Source of the DNA: UBA6168 sp964423205 | Lineage (GTDB): Bacteria > Bacteroidota > Bacteroidia > Chitinophagales > Saprospiraceae | Direction: 5' to 3' | Assembly (NCBI GenBank): GCA_964423205.1 | Contig: CAYRDX010000001.1 | Span: forward strand, 106,709 to 170,708 | DNA length: 64,000 nt | Shown: positions 42,550-50,985 of the stretch, piece by piece | Layout: each line of letters starts with the position of its first letter | How positions within the stretch are numbered: position 1 is the stretch's first letter | The notes under the pieces: generated by a model | Database searches by the model: none | What the model was told of the DNA's origin: nothing | The model's input: only the letters and a program-made list of their open reading frames with translations | Made by a program: the position numbers and the translations under genes

Positions 42550-44082
42550 TCAGGGCATCTGTCGTTCTTCGTCAACAAAGGCAAGTACTTCCTCCACGTA
42601 GCGGCGTTCATTAGACAGCCGGGGCACTTTGTTCTGCCCGCCGAATTTTCCCCGCTTTCTCATCCAGTTGAGGAAGGTTCCGCGGGGCATGGCATGCAGG
42701 TATAGTTGCTCCAGGGCCATGCCGTGGTAACGTTTGGCTTCGTAATCGGAATTGATGCGCTGCAGGTTCTTATCGAGGAGGTAACTGAATTCCTCCAGGT
42801 TTTGTGGTTCTTTTTCAAATTCCACGAGCCATTCGTGACCGCCTTTGCCGGAGCCTTTGAAATAGACAGGTGCCACAGTGTATTCCGCCACAACGGCCCC
42901 GGTGGTTTTGCAGGTTTCGGCAAGTGCGCGGTCGGCATTTTCCACCATGACTTCCTCGCCGAAGGCATTGATATACTGCCGGGTGCGGCCGGTAATTTTG
43001 ATTTTATATGGCGAAAGCGATGTGAACATCACGGTGTCGCCGGGGGTGTACCGCCAAAGCCCTGCGTTGGTGCTGATGACGATGGCGTAGTTTTTTCCCT
43101 CCTCCACTTCCCAGATTGGGATGGCCCTTGGCGATTCGGCATGCCATTCTTCCATAGGCAGGAACTCGTAATAAATGCCGTTGTCAAGCAGCAGCAGCAT
43201 GTCGTCGGAACCGAAGTCATTTTGTATGGCGAAATAACCCTCGCTCGCGTTGTATATTTCCTGGTAACTCACCTGTTCGGATGGCAGGAATTGGCGGAAT
43301 TGCTCCCTGTATGGCAAGAAGCTCACGCCGCCGTGGATGAAAACCTGCAGATTTGGCCATATCTCAAGAATGTTCGGTTTGCCCGTGATTTCCAGCATCC
43401 TGCGGAACAGCACTACTGTCCAGGTAGGCACTCCACCGATGCTTACCACATCGTGTTTGCTGCTGATCTTTGCCATGCGTTCGATTTTTTCTTCAAAATC
43501 GGACATGAGGGTGGTTTCAAAATCCGGCGTGGTAAAAGGCCTGACAAAGAAGGGAATTTGGTTGATCATCACTGCCGACACATCGCCTACCCATGTTTTT
43601 GGGTATGGTTCAAACCGGCTGAGGCTGCCGCCCATGAGCAGGCTGCGCTTTTCAAACTGTTTTGCATCGGGGCGAAGATGATAAAACAGAGTCATGGTAT
43701 CCCAGGAACCTCTTTTGTGGCAAAGCCTGAGATTTTGGTAGCTGACCGGTATAAATTTGCTCCGGTCGCTGGTTGTGCCGGATGATTTTGAAAAGTATTG
43801 CACCCTTCCATTCCAAAGTACATCTCTCTGCCCCATCATCATTCGCTCTATCCAAGGTTTCAAAGTCTCGTAATCCTGAACCGGGACCCGCCTGGCAAAC
43901 TGTTCCGGAGATTTAATCTTGCGGTATTTATACTTCCGACCCCATTCTGTTTCAGAGGCATTCATCAACAAATTACGGAACCAATCGAGTTGTACTTCGC
44001 GAGGATTATTCATGAAGCGGTGAATTCTGGCCAAACGTTGACCGAGATACCACTTGAAAAGCCTGTTAGCCAGTTTGCGCAT
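42550..44082 (-). CDS. GH3 (auxin-responsive promoter) family acyl-adenylate-type enzyme
   Basis: 510 residues. The ANL-like core is evident: SKSSGTTSDRSKFIPVS is the phosphate-binding loop, YNASEGYFAIQ the second adenylation motif, and GLWRYTPGDTVMFTSL plus KITGRTRQYINAFGEEVMVE the hinge and C-terminal motifs. Plant GH3 enzymes join amino acids to hormone acyl groups. In bacteria the family is widespread, often in lipid or secondary metabolism, with unknown substrates. The gene is visibly GC-richer than those around 45-60 kb. Confidence 0.88.
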   Translation of the reverse strand: MRKLANRLFKWYLGQRLARIHRFMNNPREVQLDWFRNLLMNASETEWGRKYKYRKIKSPEQFARRVPVQDYETLKPWIERMMMGQRDVLWNGRVQYFSKSSGTTSDRSKFIPVSYQNLRLCHKRGSWDTMTLFYHLRPDAKQFEKRSLLMGGSLSRFEPYPKTWVGDVSAVMINQIPFFVRPFTTPDFETTLMSDFEEKIERMAKISSKHDVVSIGGVPTWTVVLFRRMLEITGKPNILEIWPNLQVFIHGGVSFLPYREQFRQFLPSEQVSYQEIYNASEGYFAIQNDFGSDDMLLLLDNGIYYEFLPMEEWHAESPRAIPIWEVEEGKNYAIVISTNAGLWRYTPGDTVMFTSLSPYKIKITGRTRQYINAFGEEVMVENADRALAETCKTTGAVVAEYTVAPVYFKGSGKGGHEWLVEFEKEPQNLEEFSYLLDKNLQRINSDYEAKRYHGMALEQLYLHAMPRGTFLNWMRKRGKFGGQNKVPRLSNERRYVEEVLAFVDEERQMP

Positions 44083-44279
44083 ATTGATGAATGAATTGCA
44101 TAACGAAAGTACGAAGATTAATCAAACGGGAGTTGAAATGCTGATTTCCTCAATCTGCCATAAATTAAAAAATGCCTAGATCCGGGTAACGGGTTCCATT
44201 CTTTGGCAAAGGTAAATTGGATAGTCAGCTCCCGGCATGTACCTTGTACATTTTAATACAGTTATGAAGAAGAAGTAAG

Positions 44280-44978
44280 ATGTATCAATACGCCTACTTT
44301 ACGCTGAGCCTGTTTCTGTTTGGACTTTGGCTACTTTGCTTTCTCCTCTTTAAGAAAGAGCGTCAGGCTATTTTCTGGACCGCATTGATATTTGCACCTG
44401 CCGGTCCTTTCAGTGAATTCTGGCACCTTCAGGACTATTGGGAACCCGTATTCATCTTTGAAGTTTCCATTGGTCCATGGAGATGGGGCATAGAGGATTA
44501 CATCAGCTCCTTCAGTATTTCCGGCATCGCAGCCGGAATATTTGAGTTTTTTGCCAGAAGGAAAGGTTTGCCGGAATTGCCCAGATTTAACCTGAAGGCA
44601 TTTATAAAACTGCATGCATGGGGGCTGTTAGGCCTGGGAATGATGGCATTGTTTGCTTCTGGTATTGGCTTTTGCTCTATTCACTCCATTATGCTTACCC
44701 TTCTTTTGTGCGGCACTATGTTACTGCGCGGAAATAAGCATTTAATTTCTTTGGCATCCGTACTTTCCTTGATGTTTGGGACTCTGTACTGGCTGATACT
44801 TTTTGCTTTTCTGGTACCGTTATACCCGGGACTAATACCTGCTATATGGAAACTCGAAACGACTTGGGGGTTGCTGATAGGTGGAATACCAATTGAAGAA
44901 TTCCTCTGGGCTTGTTGTATTATGTTATTTGGTGGACCAGTGTTACGATTAAATTCCTCATTCTCCAATAAATCTTAA
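44280..44978 (+). CDS. Lycopene cyclase domain-containing membrane protein
   Basis: 232 residues with about six or seven helices. It shows two related halves: WGIEDYISSFSISGIAAG in the first and IGGIPIEEFLWACCIMLFGG in the second, which correspond to the acidic P-x-E-(E/D) motifs of the CrtYc/CrtYd halves of heterodimeric lycopene beta-cyclases. Here they are fused. No other carotenoid gene lies in the window, so the substrate remains open. It is followed by an SDR gene on the same strand after about 100 bp. Confidence 0.75.
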   Translation: MYQYAYFTLSLFLFGLWLLCFLLFKKERQAIFWTALIFAPAGPFSEFWHLQDYWEPVFIFEVSIGPWRWGIEDYISSFSISGIAAGIFEFFARRKGLPELPRFNLKAFIKLHAWGLLGLGMMALFASGIGFCSIHSIMLTLLLCGTMLLRGNKHLISLASVLSLMFGTLYWLILFAFLVPLYPGLIPAIWKLETTWGLLIGGIPIEEFLWACCIMLFGGPVLRLNSSFSNKS

Positions 44979-45081
44979 TTTCGCGCCACATTAAACACCA
45001 CCTCATTTAAACCTCCCGCGGTTGTTTTCACTTCCGTAACCATAATGCAGGAAGATTTTAAAAGAGAAAATTTTTTAGATT

Positions 45082-45867
45082 TTGGATAAAAGTGCTCTGG
45101 TAACGGGTGCCGCTTCAGGATTGGGATTTGAATTTGCCAAACTTCTGGCCGGGGATGGCTACAATCTTATTCTCGTAGATGTTGACCAGGAGAATTTGGA
45201 AAAGGTTCGTCAGGACATCATTTCCTTATATTCCATTCAGGTGCAAACCCTGCCCTTTGATCTCAGTGAATCAAAGGCTGCAGCTTCCGTTTACGAAGCG
45301 ATTGAAGGCGAGCCAATTGAAGTATTAATAAACAATGCCGGATTTGGTTTATTCGGTCCATTTGTGGAAACAAACTGGCAAACCGAAAAGGACATGATGC
45401 ATCTTCATATCCTCACACCTACTCATTTGACAAAGTTGGTATTACCGGATATGATAAAAGCTGGCAGGGGGCGCATAATGAATGTTTCCTCGCTCGCTGC
45501 CTTTCAACCAGGTCCCCTGATGTCGGTTTATTATGCCTCTAAAGCTTTTATCCTTTCTTTCTCAGAAGCACTTTCTAACGAAGTTAAAGGAAGCGGAGTC
45601 ACTGTTACTGTCTTATGTCCGGGCCTTACCATGACCAATTTTCAGCAAAAGGCTGCCGCTTTGTCCAATTCAAAAGTAAGTGGATCGTCCTTTGCCACAG
45701 TAAGTGCAGAGGAGGTGGCAAGAAATGCCTATAAAGCCATGATGAAGGGAAAGCGGTTGGTGATTCCCGGCTTTTTCAATAAACTGACGGCAAGATTACC
45801 TCGTTTAGTGCCCAGAGGTTTTACCCTCAGAATGGTAAGAAGAATTCAGGAAAACCTAAGAAAGTAA
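45082..45867 (+). CDS. Short-chain dehydrogenase/reductase
   Basis: 261 residues starting at TTG 45082 (MDKSALVTGAASGLGFEFAK), which sets the Rossmann TGxxxGxG loop at the N-terminus as expected. NNAGFGLFG, the catalytic Ser in VSSLAAF, and YYASKAF with the YxxxK pair are all present, as is LCPGLTMTNF. It is a classical SDR of about the size of fatty-acid or sterol-type oxidoreductases. The substrate is unknown. Confidence 0.88.
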   Translation: MDKSALVTGAASGLGFEFAKLLAGDGYNLILVDVDQENLEKVRQDIISLYSIQVQTLPFDLSESKAAASVYEAIEGEPIEVLINNAGFGLFGPFVETNWQTEKDMMHLHILTPTHLTKLVLPDMIKAGRGRIMNVSSLAAFQPGPLMSVYYASKAFILSFSEALSNEVKGSGVTVTVLCPGLTMTNFQQKAAALSNSKVSGSSFATVSAEEVARNAYKAMMKGKRLVIPGFFNKLTARLPRLVPRGFTLRMVRRIQENLRK

Positions 45868-45927
45868 CCTTTTCTTGCCTACTTGTTCTATTCTGAACCT
45901 GGTTTCCTTTGGTCTCCGATTTCGATA

Positions 45928-46563
45928 CTATCCAATAGTCTTCCAGACTGCCACAAAATGCCCTGCACTGCCCATCACCACAAACAGGTGCCAGATTGCA
46001 TGAAAATATTCCGGCTTTTTTCGGGCATAGAATATTGCACCAAGCGAATATGCCAACCCGCCGATAGCTATCCACAAAAGTACTGGTGCAGAAAGATCCT
46101 TCCAGATAAATGGCAATACGAAAACAAACATCCATCCCATAGCAAGATAGAGGGCCAGTGAAAGTTTTGGCCATTTACCTATTGCTGCAATTTTTCCAAT
46201 AATTCCTGCTATTGCCAAACCCCACAGAATAATCAGGTAAGCCCACAAACTGATTCCGCTAAGGTATTTTACAATAATAGGTGTGTGAGTTCCTGCAATA
46301 AGGAAATAGATGGCAATGTGGTCGAGCTTTCGACAAAAAAGTTTCCTGCCTTCATCGCGGACACTGTGGTATAACACTGAAGCCGAATAAACCATCAGCA
46401 TGGAAATACCAAAAATCCAAATTCCAATCAGCTTCATCATGTCTGTATTTTCCAGCAAGGCTTCTCTGATCAGAAAAGGAGTGCCTATCAGCGCCAGGAA
46501 TATTCCCGGAACATGGGTTAGTGTATTGGCTTTTTCTATTCTGTCATTTTGCATCCAATCCAT
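45928..46563 (-). CDS. Hemolysin III / PAQR-family membrane protein
   Basis: 211 residues from ATG 46563 (MDWMQNDRIEKANTLTHVPG); the open frame extends 41 codons upstream but that part lacks family similarity. Seven helices are expected. Family features: THVPGIFLALIG, the SASVLYHSVRD segment, RKLDHIAIYFLIAGTHTP, and the C-terminal HAIWHLFVVMGSAGHF, which supply the conserved metal-binding histidines. Bacterial members are now linked with membrane-energy homeostasis (TrhA) rather than haemolysis. Confidence 0.88.
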   Translation of the reverse strand: MDWMQNDRIEKANTLTHVPGIFLALIGTPFLIREALLENTDMMKLIGIWIFGISMLMVYSASVLYHSVRDEGRKLFCRKLDHIAIYFLIAGTHTPIIVKYLSGISLWAYLIILWGLAIAGIIGKIAAIGKWPKLSLALYLAMGWMFVFVLPFIWKDLSAPVLLWIAIGGLAYSLGAIFYARKKPEYFHAIWHLFVVMGSAGHFVAVWKTIG

Positions 46564-46751
46564 AGGTTTCAAATTAGTGCGCAAAAATGACCATTTATTT
46601 TGGGTTGTTGAAAGCAGTAATGGCTGATTCAACCGTGTTATAGCAATTGTCAAAGCATTTTTTCGAAAAAGCAAAACAACATACACTGGCTATTCCCGGC
46701 TGAATTAATTTCGCACCGAATTCTCTTCTCTGATCCTAAAAATAAAGCCTT

Positions 46752-46790
46752 ATGAAAAAAATGAACCTTTTGTAGCTTCTTGCCATTCTT
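46752..46790 (+). other. Signal peptide start severed by an in-frame TAG
   Basis: ATG 46752 is in frame with the M16 gene and encodes MKKMNLL, then TAG at 46773-46775, then LLAILMFLTSNTAIAQ. Together these would make a standard Sec signal peptide. A change from TTG to TAG (one base) would explain the break. The only ATG left, 46791, removes most of the hydrophobic core. Confidence 0.8.
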
Positions 46791-49700
46791 ATGTTCCTGA
46801 CCTCCAATACGGCAATAGCACAAAAAAACAAATCGCAAGAGGGTAAAACCCATCCTATGGAATCGAAGAAACAAACAGTACAAAAAGCAGATGATACAAT
46901 TGTACTTCCGGCCACTGCTCAAAAAAAACCTCAAATCCAGATACCTTATGAAACCGTCACGGGTGACCCGCTGGGTGTAAGGATTTATACGCTGAAGAAT
47001 GGTCTGAAACTTTATCTCAGTGTCAACAATACAGAGCCCCGAATTTACACAAATATACCTGTAAGGGCTGGGTCGAAACACGATCCGAAAGAAACAACCG
47101 GCCTTGCCCACTATTTGGAGCACATGATGTTCAAGGGGACGGACAAAATCGGCGCATTGAATTGGGCACAGGAAAAAGTAATGCTTCAAAAGATTTCCGA
47201 CCTCTATGAAAAGCATCGCCAGGAAACGGACCTTGATAAAAGAAAAGCCATCTACAAAGAGATAGACCAGGTATCCAATGAGGCCGCTAAGCTTGTTGCT
47301 GCCAATGAATACGACAAAATCATAAGTGCACTTGGGGCAAGGGGAACCAATGCCTATACTTCAGTCGAACAAACGGTTTATCTTAATGACATTCCTTCCA
47401 ATGAACTGGAAAGATGGATGCAGGTAGAAAGCGAAAGGTTCAAAATGGTGGTGCTTCGCCTTTTTCATACCGAATTGGAAGCCGTATATGAGGAATTCAA
47501 TATCAATCAGGACCGCGATTTCCGAAAGGTAAGTCAGGCCATCAATGAAACGCTTTTCCCAACCCACCAATACGGAACTCAAACTACTATTGGCGAGGGT
47601 GAGCATTTGAAGAACCCCTCCCATGTCAAGATTCAGGAGTATTTCAATACTTACTACAAGCCAAACAACATGGCCATTGTCCTGGCCGGTGATTTTGACC
47701 CGGAAACAGTTGTTGCTTTGGCTGAGAAGTATTTTGGTTCATACCAGAATGCTGTTATAACCAAATTTACATTCAAGCCACAACCTGAACTAACACAAGT
47801 CATTCGTAAGGAAGTTTTCGGGCAGGAAGCTCCTTATGTACAGGCTGCGTGGAGATTTGGTGGGGCTACTTCAAAAGATGTTGATTATCTCATCATGATT
47901 AGCAGAATCCTGTCCAACGGTCGGGCTGGGTTGATAGACTTGAATCTTTTGCAAAAACAGAAGGTGCTTGAAGCACGTGCCATGTTTTCAAACATGGAGG
48001 ATTATTCTGTTTTCCAGCTCTATGGAAAGCCGCGTGAAGGTCAAACTCAGGAGGATGTTGAAAAGCTTTTGATTGCAGAACTCGAAAAGATTAAACGTGG
48101 AGAATTTGATGAATGGCTTCTATCCGCCATTATCAAAGATTTTAAACTGAGTGAAATGAGGGCCAGCGAAAGTAACCCGGCGAGGGTGAGTCAAATGACC
48201 AACGCCTTTATTCTGGGTGTAAAATGGGAAGACCAGGTTAAGCTTTTCGACCGACTTGCTACTATTTCGAAACAGGATATCGTTCGGTTTGCCAATGATC
48301 GTTTCAAAGATAATTACGTAGTGGTTTACAAGAAATCCGGTCAGGACCCCGGTGTGCTCAAAGTGGACAAACCAGCTATTACACCTGTCACCCTGAACCG
48401 TGCGGCTTCATCTGACTTTACAAGTAAATTCCTTAAAACCGAAGCTCCACGTCTGGAACCCGTCTTCGTCGATTACAAAAAGGAAATTCAAACGAATAAG
48501 CTGTCTAAAGGGGTCGAATTGGACTACATAAAGAATCAAAGTGCTTTGTTTAGGTCGTTCAAGACATCGGTGATGGTGGTCGAATTGGACTACATAAAGA
48601 ATCAAAGCAATCCAACTTTTATTCTCGACTACATCGTAGAAATGGGAAAAAAAAGTGACAAAGAGCTGGCTTTTGCCATTTCTTATCTTCCTTATTTAGG
48701 CACTGACAAATACAGCCCAGACCAATTAAAACAGGAATTCTTCAAGTTGGGCCTCAATTTCAGTGTTAATGTCAGCGATGAGCGCGCATTTATTGCATTA
48801 TCAGGACTGGATGAATCCCTCGAAGAAGGCATTAAATTATTGGAGCATATTCTCAGCAGCGTAAGAGGTGATGCAAAGGCTTTGAAAAATCTGGTGGATG
48901 ATGAATTGCTGCGTAGGGAAAACGACAAAAAGAATAAAAATGTCATCCTTCGTTCTGCAATGGCAAATTACGCCCGTTATGGTAAGGAATCGCCTTTCAC
49001 CAACAACCTGACCGAATCGGAATTGAACGCCCTGACACCGGAAGGGATGGTGGCTAAAATAAAAGGTCTTTCCTCCTACCAGCACAGAATATTCTATTAC
49101 GGCTCCAAAGACAAGACCGCTGTTACTGCTTTGTTGGAAAAGCACCACAATGTGCCCAGCAAATTGTTGCCTGTTTTACCGCCACGTCCTTTTGCAGAAT
49201 TAGCTACCAGCAACAACAAAGTTCTGTTTGTAGATTTCCCAATGGTTCAGGCTGAAATCATGCTTATATCAAAGGGAAGTGAGAAATTTAATCTGGAAGA
49301 ATACATCATGGCCGAGCTGTACAATACATATTTTGGATCGGGCCTTTCTTCCATAGTTTTCCAGGAAATCAGAGAGTCAAGGGCCCTGGCTTATTCCGCC
49401 AATGCACTTTACAGTTCTCCATCAGAATCCAATGAAGCGCATTATTTGAGAGCCTACGTTGGTACACAGGCGGATAAATTACCGGATGCCATCAATGCGA
49501 TGAGGGATATCATTGAAAACATGCCTGTCTCCTATGAGCAAATTTCACAAGCCGTTCAATCAATCCAGAAGAGGATTGAAACAGGGCGAGTTACGAAAGA
49601 CAATATATATTGGTCGTACCTCACCACTCAGAGACGTGGTTTTGACCGCGACCTGCGTAAGGATGTTTACGATAAAATGAAAATTGTTAAACCGGAAGAC

Positions 49701-49862
49701 CTGAGTGATTTTCACAGTAAATATGTTAAGGGGCGGAATTATACTTACCTGGTACTCGGCAGCAAATCGAAAATTGATATGGATTACCTGAACAGAATAG
49801 GTCCAGTTACCGAACTCTCACTTCAGGAAGTATTTGGCCTTGAAAAGGTTGTCAGGCCGTAA
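46791..49862 (+). CDS. M16 family zinc peptidase (large, two-unit), probably compromised
   Basis: 1023 residues. The first M16 unit has the zinc motif HYLEH (residues 107-111, in TGLAHYLEHMMFKGT) with the downstream Glu in TELEAVYEEFN; the second unit is the non-catalytic half. It belongs to the Bacteroidota insulinase-like proteins of about 950-980 residues that are normally exported. Two oddities: the signal peptide is cut by a TAG codon at 46773, and residues about 574-606 hold a 22-residue in-frame insertion (30-bp repeat, 36-bp new DNA). The gene is otherwise open. It may be a fresh pseudogene or, less likely, a cytoplasmic form. Confidence 0.88.
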   Translation: MFLTSNTAIAQKNKSQEGKTHPMESKKQTVQKADDTIVLPATAQKKPQIQIPYETVTGDPLGVRIYTLKNGLKLYLSVNNTEPRIYTNIPVRAGSKHDPKETTGLAHYLEHMMFKGTDKIGALNWAQEKVMLQKISDLYEKHRQETDLDKRKAIYKEIDQVSNEAAKLVAANEYDKIISALGARGTNAYTSVEQTVYLNDIPSNELERWMQVESERFKMVVLRLFHTELEAVYEEFNINQDRDFRKVSQAINETLFPTHQYGTQTTIGEGEHLKNPSHVKIQEYFNTYYKPNNMAIVLAGDFDPETVVALAEKYFGSYQNAVITKFTFKPQPELTQVIRKEVFGQEAPYVQAAWRFGGATSKDVDYLIMISRILSNGRAGLIDLNLLQKQKVLEARAMFSNMEDYSVFQLYGKPREGQTQEDVEKLLIAELEKIKRGEFDEWLLSAIIKDFKLSEMRASESNPARVSQMTNAFILGVKWEDQVKLFDRLATISKQDIVRFANDRFKDNYVVVYKKSGQDPGVLKVDKPAITPVTLNRAASSDFTSKFLKTEAPRLEPVFVDYKKEIQTNKLSKGVELDYIKNQSALFRSFKTSVMVVELDYIKNQSNPTFILDYIVEMGKKSDKELAFAISYLPYLGTDKYSPDQLKQEFFKLGLNFSVNVSDERAFIALSGLDESLEEGIKLLEHILSSVRGDAKALKNLVDDELLRRENDKKNKNVILRSAMANYARYGKESPFTNNLTESELNALTPEGMVAKIKGLSSYQHRIFYYGSKDKTAVTALLEKHHNVPSKLLPVLPPRPFAELATSNNKVLFVDFPMVQAEIMLISKGSEKFNLEEYIMAELYNTYFGSGLSSIVFQEIRESRALAYSANALYSSPSESNEAHYLRAYVGTQADKLPDAINAMRDIIENMPVSYEQISQAVQSIQKRIETGRVTKDNIYWSYLTTQRRGFDRDLRKDVYDKMKIVKPEDLSDFHSKYVKGRNYTYLVLGSKSKIDMDYLNRIGPVTELSLQEVFGLEKVVRP
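48512..48607 (+). repeat. 30-bp exact duplication flanking 36 bp of unrelated DNA
   Basis: 48512-48541 and 48578-48607 are identical (beginning GGTCGAATTGGACTAC). The 36 bp between have no resemblance to the flanks. The unit adds 66 bp, so the M16 frame is kept and VELDYIKNQS occurs twice. Family members have this segment once. The geometry is that of a CRISPR repeat-spacer-repeat but the repeat is native coding DNA. Confidence 0.9.
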
Positions 49863-49874
49863 TAATTTATCTGG

Positions 49875-49911
49875 CTATGGCTTCATGGTATTATCTGCCG
49901 TGAAGCCATAG
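49875..49911. terminator. Hairpin after the M16 gene
   Basis: CTATGGCTTCA and TGAAGCCATAG form an 11-bp perfect stem with a 15-base loop, 12 bp after the stop codon. No T-run follows, so it may be a weak terminator or an mRNA 3' end. Confidence 0.6.
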
Positions 49912-49953
49912 TTAATCCCCTCAAACACTTCCACTTCCTGCGGCATTACTTGT

Positions 49954-49961
49954 TACCTTTG
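49954..49961 (+). promoter_or_regulatory. Candidate -7 box upstream of the flavin reductase gene
   Basis: TACCTTTG matches TAnnTTTG and lies 80 bp before the start codon, just beyond the preceding hairpin. No clear -33 TTG. Confidence 0.45.
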
Positions 49962-50040
49962 CAGACTATCTCCATTCAGACATTTACCCAATAATTTGAA
50001 AGCCTCCGGAAAATACCGGGCTGATAAAATTTATTAAATC

Positions 50041-50934
50041 ATGATAATAGTTGATCCCGTCACTACTCCGCGGTTCGATTTGCATCAATTTCTCCTGGGT
50101 GCTGTGGCTCCCCGCCCGATCGCTTTTGTCAGCACCCTGGACAAAGAAGGGAACAGCAACCTGGCGCCTTATAGCTTTTTTAATGCCTTTAGTTCCAATC
50201 CACCTATACTCGTGTTTTCCTCCAACCGAAAAGTCACTGATAATGAAAAGAAAGATACCCTTAACAACGTAGTTGATACCCGGGAGGTGGTGATTAACGT
50301 GGTGAATTATTCCATTGTCCGGCAAATGGCCGTCGCCAGCGTCCAGTTTCCGAAGGGAGTCAGCGAATTTACCAAGGCCGGTCTCACCCCAATAGCCTCC
50401 GACCTTGTCAAACCTTACCGGGTAGCAGAATCCCCGATACACATGGAATGCAGGGTACAGGATGTAATCACTTTAGGAGAAAAAGGAGGAGCAGGTCATT
50501 TGATCATTTGTGACTTGCTTCGGATGCACGTTGATGAAAATGTGATTGACGACAGAGGAAGAATAGATCCTCACAAACTTGACCTTGTGGGCAGGATGGG
50601 TCGCTCCTATTATGTTCGGGCCAGCGGAGAATCTATCATTACAGTTGCGCAAGCGATTGAAGGTAGTGTTATAGGTTTTGAACAACTGCCCTCCAGTATA
50701 AAATTAAGTGCTGTTTTTTCCGGCAATAACTTAGGGCAATTAGCGGGATTGACCCACTTTCCCGACCAAGCTGAATCTCTTGCGCTTTTAAAAACAGACT
50801 TGCGGGTTCAGGACATCGTGCAATCTGCCAATCCGATTGAAGGTCTTCACCGATACGCAAAGGAAATACTGGACGCCGATGACTCTCGCAGGGAGTGGGC
50901 AGCAAAAATTGCCTGGCTGCCTGAATGGCTTTAA
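50041..50934 (+). CDS. Flavin reductase family (FMN-binding split-barrel) protein
   Basis: 297 residues. The flavin-binding part (about 1-200) shows LLGAVAPRPIAFVSTLDKEG, NLAPYSFFNAFSSNPPIL and, further on, GRMGRSYYVRA. The C-terminal 90 residues are an extension with a helical look. Members reduce flavins or oxidise small phenolics; the specific reaction is unknown. It lies between two M16 genes and the next one begins about 50 bp downstream, so cotranscription is likely. Confidence 0.85.
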   Translation: MIIVDPVTTPRFDLHQFLLGAVAPRPIAFVSTLDKEGNSNLAPYSFFNAFSSNPPILVFSSNRKVTDNEKKDTLNNVVDTREVVINVVNYSIVRQMAVASVQFPKGVSEFTKAGLTPIASDLVKPYRVAESPIHMECRVQDVITLGEKGGAGHLIICDLLRMHVDENVIDDRGRIDPHKLDLVGRMGRSYYVRASGESIITVAQAIEGSVIGFEQLPSSIKLSAVFSGNNLGQLAGLTHFPDQAESLALLKTDLRVQDIVQSANPIEGLHRYAKEILDADDSRREWAAKIAWLPEWL

Positions 50935-50985
50935 TAATTGATAATCCGACAGATATTGAAAGATAATTTGCTCAACAGAAAGAAA

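Noticed and set aside
42706..43785. 359-codon frame on the plus strand opposite the GH3-like gene
   Set aside because: It is the complement of a well-supported GC-rich coding gene and has no recognisable domain.
48512..48607. A true CRISPR array
   Set aside because: Only two repeats, and the repeat is native protein-coding sequence of the M16 family. It is reported as a possible integration scar, not as an array.
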